The notes beneath the pieces were generated by a model that saw only the letters and a program-made list of their open reading frames with translations, was not told the origin of the DNA and ran no database searches. The position numbers and the translations under genes were made by a program. A DNA stretch of 64,000 bases, taken from positions 186,001-250,000 of the forward strand of contig JAESUZ010000486.1 of NCBI GenBank assembly GCA_017311185.1, in the 5' to 3' direction. This DNA is from Proteles cristata cristata (Eukaryota; Chordata; Mammalia; Carnivora; Hyaenidae). The stretch's first letter is position 1. Each line of letters opens with the position of its first letter. Positions 23,733-33,269 of this stretch are shown piece after piece.

Positions 23733-23945
23733 GCAGGGCACGTGGGTGGTTCAGTCAGTTGAGCATCTGACTTCAGCTCAGGTCACTGATCTCATCATGA
23801 GTTGGAGCCCCACATCGGGCTTGCTGCTATCAGCATAGAGCCCACTTTGGAACCTCAGTCTTCCTATCTCTGCCCCTCCGCTGCTTGCACTCTCTCTCTC
23901 TCTCTCTCTCTCTCTCAAAACTAAACATTTAAAAATAAGTAAATA
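23733..23945 (+). mobile_element. CanSINE
   Basis: Head GGGCACGTGGGTGGTTCAGT; pure TC run near the 3' end (about 23889-23917). Confidence 0.9.
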
Positions 23946-24105
23946 AAATAAATCTTATTAAAAAATAAAACCAAATAGAAAATCAAATAAAATTTACTAA
24001 GAGAAGTACTAGAAAGTCATCTTAGTTCTTTATCTGAGGGAGTAATTATCTAAGCAGTCCTTTCCTCATATCATTTCTGTTATTTGATTAAGAGTGCATA
24101 GAAGT

Positions 24106-24328
24106 GGGCTCCTGGGTGGCTCAGTCAGTTAAGCATCCGACTTCGGCTCAGGTCATGATCTCACGGTTCGTGGGTTCAAGCCCCGCATCGGGCTCTGTGC
24201 TTACAGCTGCCTCAGAGCCTGGAGCCTACTTTCGATTCTGTATCTCCCTCTCTCTATGTCCCTTCCCTGCTCAAGCTGTGTCTCTCTCTCAGAAGTAAAT
24301 AAAACATTAAAAAAATTTTAAAAAAAAA
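24106..24328 (+). mobile_element. CanSINE, intermediate subfamily
   Basis: Tail CTCAGAAGTAAATAAAACATT is intermediate between old and young forms. TSD AGTGCATAGA at 24093-24102 and 24329-24338. Confidence 0.94.
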
Positions 24329-24790
24329 GTGCATAGAGATAAACCGCAAGCCAAAGAGCCCTAGACTGGGGCCTGGGTCATGGTAGTTCAGTGATTGAAT
24401 TAAATGAGAAGGTCTTTGATATTTTTTGAATCTGTAAAATGGGGATATTAAGTACTACTTACTTTATCTCCCACCTATGGGTATAGAGGCATAAATATGA
24501 ATGTACACATTGTTCATATGTATCATTAAGAACCCTTATAATGGAGGGATACCCATCTAGGAACCAGGGGAAACAACTATGGGGCCTGATAGGGAATTGA
24601 AATCTGGTATCTTTTTGGTCACTAAACGCATAACATGTGCCTTACTCATACATGTGCATCAGAAACTCTGGTAGAGACAGTTTCTCAACCATTTATTTTG
24701 TGTGACCATCTATATAAGTCTTGGTATACTTTTAGCGGCTAGGCTCACTATAAATATTTTATGAATAAATTAATGAATAAAGTTTTCTTT

Positions 24791-24999
24791 TTCTTTTTTT
24801 TTAAGTTTATGTATTTTGAGAGACAGAGAGCAAGCCAGTGGGGTAGGGACAGAGGGGTTTGGGGGAGACAATCCCAAGTAGATTCCCTGTTGTTAGTGCA
24901 GACCCTAACATGGGGCTTGATCTCACAAAATGTGGGATCTTGACCTGAGCTGAAACCAAGAGTTAGATGCTTAACTGACTGAACAATCCAGGTGCCCCT
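24791..24999 (-). mobile_element. CanSINE
   Basis: AAGTTTATGTATTTTGAGAG tail side, head CAATCCAGGTGCCCC. Confidence 0.9.
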
Positions 25000-25134
25000 G
25001 AGCAAAGTTTACAGTGATGATCATCAATTTTCTAAAGCTAAGACAGATATTCTCTCTTAAAAAAAAAAAAAAAAATGAATATGTATGTTTTCTTTAGGAG
25101 GACTATGTTCATAATATGGCTTAAGGTCTTAAAA

Positions 25135-25347
25135 TTTGGTCTTGGGTAAACTAATAAGCAAATCACCCAGAGCAGAGTATGAAATTATCTAGTTTGTCAA
25201 ATGGTGAGTAAATTTGGAAAATACAAAAATGTAGAAAAATAATCCATTTATTGACTAGTAACCCTTATGCTGTATAATTTATTGGTACTTCCATTTCTTT
25301 AAAGTTATTGATAGACAACCCTATTTGTGAATCACTTCCAAGTGATT
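25135..25347 (+). repeat. Inverted duplication A, left arm
   Basis: Its reverse complement recurs at 25763-25985. By hand alignment there are about 6 substitutions plus one indel region (L GAGT against R 14 bases) in about 213 bp, roughly 97% identity. The inner end is the palindrome AATCACTTCCAAGTGATT (25330-25347). Confidence 0.92.
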
Positions 25348-25593
25348 AGCAATTCAGTAGAAATTAATCATATGTAGTCATATATATGCTGACAAAACTT
25401 TCAAATTATATTTTAGATTATGTATATTTTATTGGACTATATAAGTCACACTTTATAAATTTCATCTTCTATTTTATTCCAAAACTTACAATTATCTTGA
25501 TTAATGTCCTTTCTTGTTGAGTGTGTCCGTATTTCAAAGACTTGCACAAATGTAGATATAAATCAAATCCATTTCCCCCCTTTCCAATATGTG

Positions 25594-25611
25594 TGTGTGT
25601 GTGTGTGTGTA
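25594..25611. repeat. TG dinucleotide run
   Basis: Short TG microsatellite in the spacer of inverted duplication A. Confidence 0.85.
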
Positions 25612-25621
25612 TGTATTTCAT

Positions 25622-25706
25622 TTTTTAAGTAAGCTCTATGCCCAACTGGGGCTCAAACTCACGACCCCAAGATCAGGAGTCTCTTGCTTTATCGACAGGC
25701 ACCCCT
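25622..25706 (-). mobile_element. Short CanSINE fragment
   Basis: AAGTAAGCTCTATGCCCAAC to GACAGGCACCCC; lies in the spacer of duplication A. Confidence 0.8.
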
Positions 25707-25762
25707 AGATTTATATATATATATATTTTTAATTGTTTAAAATTAAATTTATTTTATTTTTG

Positions 25763-25985
25763 AATCACTTGAAAGTGATTCACGAATAGGGTTGTCTATC
25801 AAAAACTTTAAAGAAATTAAAGTACCAATAAATTATACAGCGTAAGGGTTACTAGTCAATAAATGGATTATTTTTCTACATTTTTGTATTTTCCAAATTT
25901 ATAGAGAGGCAGTTACCATTTGACAAACTAGATAATTTCATACTCTGCTCTGGGTGATTTGCTTATTAGTTTACCCAAGACCAAA
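25763..25985 (-). repeat. Inverted duplication A, right arm
   Basis: Reverse-complement copy of 25135-25347, separated from it by 415 bp. It starts with the same palindrome (AATCACTTGAAAGTGATT). The right end abuts a minus-strand CanSINE. Confidence 0.92.
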
Positions 25986-25988
25986 ATA

Positions 25989-26198
25989 AAATAAATTTTA
26001 AATTTATTTATTTTTGAGAGAGAGAGACAGTGTGAGCAAGGGAGGGTCAGAGAAAGAGGGAAACACGGAATGCGAAGACAGGCTCCAAGCTCCGAGCTTT
26101 CAGCACAGAGCCCAACGCAGGGCTCAAACCCATGAACGGTGAGATCATGACCTGAGCCGAAGTTGAACGCTCAACCTACTGAACCACCCAGGCACCCC
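25989..26198 (-). mobile_element. CanSINE
   Basis: Full-length copy with head ACCACCCAGGCACCCC, starting right where inverted duplication A ends. Confidence 0.92.
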
Positions 26199-26258
26199 GA
26201 TTTATGTATTTTTAAAAATAATTAGGAAATAATCTACAAACTTCAACAAGAAAATATT

Positions 26259-26432
26259 ATTTATTTATTTTTAGTACATGCATGAACAGAGGAAGGGTAG
26301 AGGGAAAGAGAATCTTAGGCTCTGTGCCCAGTGCAGAGCCTAACTTTAGGCTCATTCTCATGATTGTGAGATCATGACCTGAGCTAAAATCCAGAGTCGG
26401 ATGTTTAACCGACTAAGCCACCCAGCCTCCTG
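26259..26432 (-). mobile_element. CanSINE, old
   Basis: Diverged; flanked by GAAAATATT on both sides. Confidence 0.83.
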
Positions 26433-26559
26433 ATATGAAAATATTTTAGACTTAGATATGTTGGAATAGAAAACTACACATTTCTGTAAATGACACATGT
26501 ATGTACTCAAATGTAGACATAAACATGAAAAACATTCTAATTAGGGATGAATAGAATAT

Positions 26560-26786
26560 ATATTTTTTAATATTGTTTTTAACACTTATTTATTTTTGAG
26601 AGAGAGAAAGAGACAGAATGCAAATTGGGGAGGGACAAAGAGAGAGGGAGACACAGAATCCAAAGCAGGTTCCTGGCTCTGAGCTGTCAGCACAGAGCCC
26701 GACACAGGGCTCAAACTCATGAACCGTGAGATCATGACCTGAGATAAAGTCAGACACTTAACCAATTGAGCCACCCAGGCATCCCA
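26560..26786 (-). mobile_element. CanSINE
   Basis: TSD GAATAGAATA (26549-26558) and GAATAGAATT (26787-26796). Confidence 0.93.
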
Positions 26787-26883
26787 GAATAGAATTTATT
26801 TTTAAGAATTTATCACTAGGCAACCAAAATTTTTATACCCAAGTGTTTCAGGATTTTTCTAAAAACTAAAAAATTAATATTGT

Positions 26884-27235
26884 TCTAGTCTGTTTGGGTT
26901 GCTATGAAAAAATACCACAGACTGGGTAGCTCATAAACGAATTTATTTTTCACAGTTCCAGGGCCTGGAAGTCCACCATCAGGGTGCCAGCATGGTTAGG
27001 TTCTGGTGAGGGCCCTTTCCAGGTTGCAGACTGCCACCTCTTTCTGTGCCTCACAAGGTAGAAGGGGGTAGGAGCTCCTGGTTTTCTTTCATAAAAGCAC
27101 TGATCCCATTCACGAAAGCCCCATCCTCGTGACTTAAGCATCTCCCCCACCTCCTCAAATCATTACACTGGGCATTAGGATTTCAGTGTATGATTTTTGA
27201 AGGGACACAAGCATTCAAATAAATGTTGGAAAAAT
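26884..27235 (-). mobile_element. MaLR-type LTR (MST/MLT group)
   Basis: CTAGTCTGTTTGGGTTGCTA, then ATACCACAGACTGGGTAGCT, is the antisense of the conserved 3' end of MaLR LTRs. Confidence 0.7.
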
Positions 27236-27381
27236 TATAACAAATAAATAATAACAAATACCCACTCGACAGCAGTTTTCAGTTTTGGGAAAGTAATTGC
27301 GATGCAAAACAGATACTAGCATGAGTTCTGCCTTATCCTGAATAACTGTGCTGGGAGCTTTATTCTCTCTGAGTCAGAGAG

Positions 27382-27567
27382 AACTGATTCCAGAACTTTC
27401 TTCCTTAACACACAAATCAGTGTGTACATTTAAAAAAAACTTTTTTTAACGCTTATTCATTTTTTGAGAGAGAGAGACAGAGTACAAGCAGGTGAGGTGC
27501 AGAAAGAGAGGGAGACACAGAATCTGAAGCAGGTTCCAGGCTGAGCTGTCAGCACAGAGCCTGACGT
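27382..27567 (+). repeat. Inverted duplication B, left arm
   Basis: Reverse complement of 27841-28028 with about 3 substitutions and 2 bases of indel in 186 bp (about 98%). It consists of 3'-flanking DNA, one TSD copy and the 3' two thirds of the CanSINE at 27765, all inverted. Confidence 0.95.
27430..27567 (-). mobile_element. CanSINE lacking its head (part of duplication B)
   Basis: Stops abruptly at CCTGACGT without the tRNA-like head. It derives from the + copy at 27765 by inverted duplication and is not an independent insertion. Confidence 0.9.
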
Positions 27568-27590
27568 TCATTGTCTATCAGACAATGAAC
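27566..27590. repeat. Perfect palindrome at the duplication B breakpoint
   Basis: GTTCATTGTCT, loop ATC, AGACAATGAAC: an 11-bp perfect stem starting at the last two bases of the left arm. Confidence 0.92.
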
Positions 27591-27764
27591 TCAATGATGA
27601 ACTTAAGTTCTAGTTATTGTGTGCAACAAGACTTTGACTAACTAAGCCTTTGCAGCATTGAGGCTGTTTCTAAAATTTCTGTTCACTATATTTGGGGCAA
27701 TCATTATATCCAACACTATTTACTGGGTGGTAGTGCTATGTGATGATGTACACACTAATTTGTG

Positions 27765-27980
27765 GGGCACTGAGTGGCTCAGTTGGTTAAGCACCAACTT
27801 CAGCTCAGGTCATGATCTCTAGTTCATGGGTTTCAGCCCCACGTCAGGCTCTATGCTGACAGCTCAGCCTGGAACCTGCTTCAGATTCTGTGTCTCCCTC
27901 TCTTTCTGCACCTCCCCTGCTTGCACTCTGTCTCTCTCTCTCAAAAAATGAATAAGCGTTAAAAAAAAAGTTTTTTTTAA
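27765..27980 (+). mobile_element. CanSINE, full length, parent of the inverted copy
   Basis: 19-bp TSD with one mismatch at 27746-27764 and 27981-27999 (ATGTACACAC, then TAATTTGTG or TGATTTGTG). Confidence 0.95.
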
Positions 27981-28028
27981 ATGTACACACTGATTTGTGT
28001 GTTAAGGAAGAAAGTTCTGGAATCAGTT
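27841..28028 (-). repeat. Inverted duplication B, right arm
   Basis: Source arm: from within the CanSINE, through its right TSD, to 29 bp of unique flank (GTGTTAAGGAAGAAAGTTCT...). The left arm carries the same TSD, so duplication followed SINE insertion. Confidence 0.94.
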
Positions 28029-28034
28029 AATTCC

Positions 28035-28200
28035 CCAGATTTAAATCCTGGCTCGACCACTTATCAGCTAGGTTATCTCTATTACTATTACCTATTGAAA
28101 TAGGGATGACAATGATAAGAACACCTGCCTCATAGAGTTAACTAAATAATATATGCAAAGCACTAACCAATAGTAAGTGCTTAGTAAGTGTTTATTTCAC
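28035..28200 (-). repeat. MIR
   Basis: Antisense MIR: AATCCTGGCTCGACCACTTA, ACCTGCCTCATAGAGTTAAC, GTAAGTGCTTAGTAAGTGTT. Confidence 0.75.
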
Positions 28201-28235
28201 CCTTTCAGGAAGGAAGAATGAAAATGTATACTTAC

Positions 28236-28330
28236 AGACGCCTGGCTGGCTCAGTTTGGTAGAGCATCCAACTCTTGATGTCAGAATTGTGAGTTTGAGC
28301 CCCACATTGGATGTAGAGATTACTTTTAAA
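28236..28330 (+). mobile_element. Short CanSINE (tRNA-Lys-like form)
   Basis: ACGCCTGGCTGGCTCAGT head, ends GATGTAGAGATTACTTTTAA. Flanks share AAAATGTAT. Confidence 0.85.
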
Positions 28331-28339
28331 AAAATGTAT

Positions 28340-28935
28340 GCCTAGAAGTCTGTGATTTAGTATGCAACCCATCTATAGTTTAGGATTAGAGTAGAAAACA
28401 TTATGGCTTTTTCCACATAATACTTCACATCAAAAGTTTTATTTCTAGTCAGTTGAAAGTAATAAGAATGGGGAAACCTTGTCTTTAGAAGTAACCTTCC
28501 AGACAGAAAATAAATATGTAAGTTTTGGATACCTGGATTATTCCCTGAGGTTTAGCTACTAAAAGCAATATCCCATATTTTGAATCATGATTTATTACAT
28601 GCCCAGTAGTAGTCATCACCAGTACCTAGTGCAGTGTCTACATAGTCAGGCGTTCAAACATTTTCTCAATAAGTAAATGAATAAAAAGTAAATTCACAGT
28701 TAAAGCCAAGTATGAATAGAATGTTTAATTTTTTTTTTTTTTCATTTAGCTCCAGCAATGTAGTTTCCAACCAGCAAAGTGCATTCAGGTTATATGAATC
28801 AAGCTCTTTGGTCCACAGAGTAATGCATCATGGGATATTACAATCATTGCTTTTACAACTGTGTGTGGTCCTGTAAAATTATATGCTCTTGGTGACAAAT
28901 GAAGGAGGAAGACAGACACAGATGAGGACAAATCA
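28340..28935. other. Intergenic DNA, little recognised
   Basis: No gene or clear repeat. A possible MIR/L2 trace lies around 28600-28685 (CCTAGTGCAGTGTCTACATA). Confidence 0.55.
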
Positions 28936-28951
28936 AAACCAATGTCCTACC

Positions 28952-29168
28952 TCGGTGGCTCAGTCGGTTAAGCGTCCGACTTAGGTTCAGGTCATGATCT
29001 CACGGTTCATGGGTTCAAGCCCTGCATCGGGCTCTGTGCTGACAGCTAGCTCAGACCCTGGAGCCTGCTTCGGATTCTGTGTCTCCCTCTCTCTGACCCT
29101 CCCCTGTTCATGCTGTCTCTCTTTTTCAGAAATAAATAAAAAACATTAAAAAAAATTTTAAAAACCCC
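28952..29168 (+). mobile_element. CanSINE, intermediate subfamily, slightly 5'-truncated
   Basis: Begins within the head at TCGGTGGCTCAG. Perfect 14-bp TSD ACCAATGTCCTACC at 28938-28951 and 29169-29182. Confidence 0.95.
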
Positions 29169-29269
29169 ACCAATGTCCTACCAATGGAAGAGCACTGACA
29201 CTTTTATGAAGAATTTAGACAAATTTGCAAACATACTGCAATTTTTATTTTTTTACTGAAAAAAATTTA

Positions 29270-29512
29270 TTTTTTAATTTTTTTAAGGTTTTTTTTTTTT
29301 TAATTTCTTTCTAGGAGAGAGAGAGAGAGACAGAGAGAGACAGCGTGAGCAGGGGAGGATCAGAGAGAGAGGGAGTCACAGACTCTGAAACAGGCTCCAG
29401 GCTCTGAGCTGGCAGTCAGCACAGAGCCCGACGCGGGGCTCGAACCCACGAACCGCGAGATCATGACCTAAGCGAAAGTCAAACGCTTAACCGACTAAGC
29501 CACCCAGGCACC
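29270..29512 (-). mobile_element. CanSINE, young subfamily, nested
   Basis: Flanked by CTGAAAAAAATTT (about 29256) and CTGAAAAAATTT (29514). Lies inside a larger block bounded by CATACTGCAATTTTTA (about 29232 and 29806). Confidence 0.9.
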
Positions 29513-29576
29513 CCTGAAAAAATTTTTAAATACATTTTATTTTGTATTTTAGTATTCCTTTTTAATGTTTTGTTCT

Positions 29577-29579
29577 TTT

Positions 29580-29618
<39 letters not shown>

Positions 29619-29805
29619 TTGAGAGAGAGAGAGAGAAACAGTGTGATTGGAGGAGCAGACAGAGAGGGAAAGACAGAATCTGAAGCAGGCTCCAGGTTCT
29701 GCACTCTCAGCACAGAGCCTGACATGGGGCTCAAACTCACGAACCACAATATCATGACCAGAGCAGAAGTCAGACATTTAACCAACTGAGCCACCCAGAC
29801 TCCCC
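29577..29805 (-). mobile_element. CanSINE with TTTA tail repeat
   Basis: Tail expanded to ten TTTA units (about 29580-29619). Right flank CATACTGCAATTTTTA matches 29232, which suggests that this is the older host of the nested copy at 29270. Confidence 0.9.
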
Positions 29806-29944
29806 CATACTGCAATTTTTAAAACAGTGACTTACTGAGCTATGGAGGAAAAGTAAAAAGGGACCTGTTATTAAAGGGATGTTTCCCTTTTGCCTGATTT
29901 ATATGGCCTGATTGTCCCATTAGTCCATATATATTAGTCTAAAT

Positions 29945-30380
29945 ATATTCATGTGATAGACTTAATGATGGCTCCCAAAATGTCCTTGTCTTAATTTTGT
30001 GAACATATGAACATGTTACCTTACATGGCAAAACAGATTCTGTAAATAGGATTAAGATAAGGGTCTTGAGATGGGGAGATTATTCTGAATTATCCCAGTG
30101 GGGCCAGCGTAATCAGAAGGATCCTAATAACAGGGAGACAGGAGGAAGGATGAGAGTCAGGAGATTGGAAGACACTGTGCTGTTGGTTCTAAAGATGTAG
30201 GAAGAGATCATGAGTCAAGGAATTCAGGTAGCTTCTAGAAACTGGAAAAGGCAAGGTAACAGATTATCCCCTGTGGCCTCCAGAGGAATGCAACCCCACT
30301 AATAGTTTAATTTCAGCCCAGTAAAACCGATTTTGGACTTCTGACCCACAGAACTGTAAGATAATAATCTATGTTGTTTT
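29945..30380 (+). mobile_element. MLT1-type LTR, first part
   Basis: ATGGCTCCCAAAATGTCCTT, AACTGGAAAAGGCAAGGTAA and GACCCACAGAACTGTAAGAT are classic MLT1 phrases. Interrupted by a SINE and continued at 30606. Confidence 0.88.
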
Positions 30381-30605
30381 GGGGTTTGGGTTTTTTTGTT
30401 TTTTTTTTTAAGTTTATTTTGAAAGAGAGGGAGAGAGAGAGGAGGGATAGGGACAGAAAGAGACGAAAAAAGAGAGAATCCTTATTAGACTCCACACTCT
30501 CAGTGCAGAGCCCAATGTGGGTCTTTATCTCACAAACCATGAGATTACAACCTGAGCTGACATCAAGAGTCAGATACTTAACTGAGGCACCCAGGTGACC
30601 CTAAA
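30381..30605 (-). mobile_element. CanSINE inserted in the MLT1 LTR
   Basis: TSD CTATGTTGTTTT at 30369-30380 and 30606-30617, both MLT1-derived. Confidence 0.94.
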
Positions 30606-30665
30606 CTATGTTGTTTTAAGCCACTAAATTTGTGGCACTTTGTTAGGACAGCAAGTTTCTATTAT
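30606..30665 (+). mobile_element. MLT1-type LTR, 3' end
   Basis: Continues TTGTTTTAAGCCACTAAATT then GTGGCACTTTGTTAGGACAG. Confidence 0.88.
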
Positions 30666-30766
30666 ACATTTATTAATCTGCACTTAACTTATGGAGACAC
30701 TAATTTGTAGTCAGTACAAACTGAAATTTACTTCTAGTTTCCTTGGATTAAAACCGGAGTTATCCT

Positions 30767-30857
30767 AGAGTGCCTGGCTGAGTCAGTAGAGCCTGTGACT
30801 CTTGATCTTAGGGTCATGAGTCCGAGCCCCGTGCTGGGTATATAGAGTCTACTTTAA
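30767..30857 (+). mobile_element. Short CanSINE, host of a nested copy
   Basis: GTGCCTGGCTGAGTCAGTAG head. TSD 15 bp with one mismatch at 30752-30766 and 31110-31124 spans both this and the nested SINE. Confidence 0.88.
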
Positions 30858-30872
30858 AAATAAATAGAATAA

Positions 30873-31074
30873 GGGCGCCTGGGTGGCTTAGTTGGTTAAG
30901 CGTCCGACTTTCGCTTAGGTCATGATCTCGCGGTTCATGGGTTCAGAGCCCCGTGTCGTGCTGGCTGCCAGCTCAGAGCCTGGAGCCTGTTTCAGTCTGT
31001 GACTCCCTCTCTCTGACCCTCCCCTGCTCACACTGTCTCTCTCTCTCCTAGAAATAAATTAAAATATTAAAAAT
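30873..31074 (+). mobile_element. CanSINE, young subfamily, nested in the short SINE tail
   Basis: Perfect 15-bp TSD AAATAAATAGAATAA at 30858-30872 and 31075-31089, derived from the tail of the older short SINE. Confidence 0.95.
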
Positions 31075-31124
31075 AAATAAATAGAATAAAAAAACAAGAA
31101 ACAAAACAAAACTGGAGTTATCCT

Positions 31125-31480
31125 TTGAAAAGTGATTCATTCCAAGGCTGGGGTAGGAAAAATATATAAAATGAATCTACAAATACTTTCTGGTATCAGA
31201 AAGTGAGAAAGTGCTAAAAAAAAAAAGTTTAGCATATGTCAAAAGGGTACAGACATTAGCCTGAAAAGGCTATCAATGCCTAAAGCTGGAAGGCATTGAA
31301 ATAATGATAATTTGGATTATAACTCCCCAAGTAAAATATAAATATATACTCATGACTCCATAATAAAATAAGTACATACATACATATATGAATGGAGGAG
31401 AATGGACAATTCCATTGAATGTTACAACTAATATGGGAAAGTTTGAACAGAAGCAGAATATTTACGTAGTTCAAAGTATG
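31125..31480. other. Intergenic DNA, no recognised element
   Basis: AT-rich, with nothing supported. Confidence 0.6.
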
Positions 31481-31494
31481 TCTCCCATGACATT

Positions 31495-31715
31495 AAAAAA
31501 TATTTTTTTTAAATCTTTATGTATTTTTGAGAGAGAGAGAGACAGAGCTCAAGTAGGGGAGAGGCAGAGAGAAAGAGGGAGACACAAAATCCGTAGTAGG
31601 CTCCAGGTTCCAAACAGTCAGCACAAAGGCCTATGTGGGGCTCGAACTCACAAACCGTGAGATCATGACCTGAGCCGAAGTGGGATGCTTAACCGACTGA
31701 GCCACCCAGGTGCCC
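31495..31715 (-). mobile_element. CanSINE
   Basis: TSD CTCCCATGACATT (31482-31494) and CTCCCATGATATT (31716-31728). Confidence 0.94.
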
Positions 31716-31744
31716 CTCCCATGATATTTTAAAATTATAAATGG

Positions 31745-31957
31745 GGGGCGCCTGGTTGGCTTAGTCGGTTAAGCGTCCAACTTTCGCTTAGGTCACGATC
31801 TCGCAGTTCGTGGGTTCGAGCCCCGCGTCGGGCTCTGTGCTGTCAGCCAGCTCAGAGCCTGGAGCCTGTTTCAGTCTGTGACTCCCTCTCTCTCTGACCC
31901 TCCCCTGCTCACGCTGTCTCTCTCTCTCTCCTAGAAATAAATAAAAATATTTAAAAA
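31745..31957 (+). mobile_element. CanSINE, young subfamily
   Basis: TSD AAAATTATAAATGG at 31731-31744 and 31958-31971. Confidence 0.95.
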
Positions 31958-32045
31958 AAAATTATAAATGGAAAAGCAGTAACTATACAGTGGAGAAATC
32001 CAGATGACACCAGCTTAACTAAGTAATCAAGATCAATAATCATTA

Positions 32046-32200
32046 GTGTGGCGGGCAGAATTTTAAGATGCCCGCTCACTCCCTCTGTCCTTCCTACCTT
32101 TGATATATATGCCTTGCATCCAGGTTGTGAATATAATGGATTTTAATCCTGTAATGAGATTATAGTATGTGACACAGTTGACTTTAAGAAAAGGGAGATG
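32046..32200 (+). mobile_element. MLT1-type LTR, 5' part
   Basis: GGCGGGCAGAATTTTAAGAT to CACAGTTGACTTTAAGAAAA; split by an L1 and continued at 33270. Confidence 0.82.
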
Positions 32201-33254
32201 GTCCCAAAGCAAGGGAATCAAGAGCAAAAATAAACGATTGGGACCTCATCAAGATTAAAAGCTTCTGCACTGCAAAGGAAACAACCCACAAGACTAATAG
32301 ACAACCAACGGAATGGGAAAAGATAGTTGCAAGTGACATTATCAGATAAAGGGTTAATATCCAAAATCTATAAGGAACTCATCAAACTCCACACCTGAAA
32401 AACAAACAACCCAGTAAAGAAATGGGCAGAAGATATGAACAGACACTTCTCCAAAGAGGACATCCAGATGGCCAACAGACACATGAAACGATGCTCAGCA
32501 TCGCTCCTCATCAGGGAAATACAAATCAAAACAACACTGAGATACCACCTCACGCCAGTCAGAGTGGCTAAAATGAGCCAATCAGAGAACTCTAGATGCT
32601 GGCGAGGATGTGGAGAAACGGGCACCCTCCTACACTGTTGTTGGGAATGTAAACTGGTGCAGCCCCTCTGGAAAACAGTGTGGAGGTTCCTCAAAAATTA
32701 ACAATAGAACTCCCTATGACCCAGCAATAGCACTGCTAGGAATTTACCCAAGGGATACAGAAATGCTGATGCATAGGAGCACATGTACCCCAATGTTCAT
32801 AGCAGCACTCTCCACAATAGCTAAAACATGGAAAGAGCCTAAGTGTCCATCAACAGATGAATGGATCAAGAAGATGTGGTTTATCTATACCATGGAATAC
32901 TACATGGCAATGAGAAACAATGAAATCTGGCCATGTGTAGCAACATGGATGGACCTTGAGGGTGTTATGCTGAGTGAAATAAGTCAGGCAGAGAAGGACA
33001 AATATCCTATGTTTGCACGTATAGGAGGATTAGGAGGAACTTAATGGAGGACCATGGGGGAGAAGAAGGGGGGAAATGGTGGGGGAAAGGGAGAGAGGCA
33101 AACCATGAGAGACTCTTGAATACTGACAAAAACTGAGGACTGATGGATGTGGGGGGGAGGGGGAAATGGGCACGGAGGGGGGCACTTGTGGCGATGAGTA
33201 CTGGGTATTATATGGAAACCAACTTGACAAACTATTTGTAAAAAAAAAGAAAGA
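32201..33254 (+). mobile_element. 5'-truncated L1 inserted in an MLT1 LTR
   Basis: Sense-strand L1. The ORF2 C-terminal frame ends at 33044 (GIYPRDTEMLMHRSTCTPMF and IKKMWFIYTMEYYMAMRNNE are recognisable), then a purine-rich 3' UTR and an AAAGAAAGAAAG tail. TSD AAGAAAAGGGAGATG (32186-32200) and AAGAAAACGGAGATG (33255-33269). At least one frame change breaks ORF2 near 32700. The element lies in the opposite orientation to the L1 at 12990. Confidence 0.95.
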
Positions 33255-33269
33255 AAGAAAACGGAGATG

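Noticed and set aside
29580..29619. TTTA tandem array as an independent satellite or array element
   Set aside because: It is the expanded A/T tail of the CanSINE at 29577-29805.
32610..33044. 144-codon plus-strand frame
   Set aside because: It is the C-terminal part of L1 ORF2 in a truncated insertion, not a host gene.
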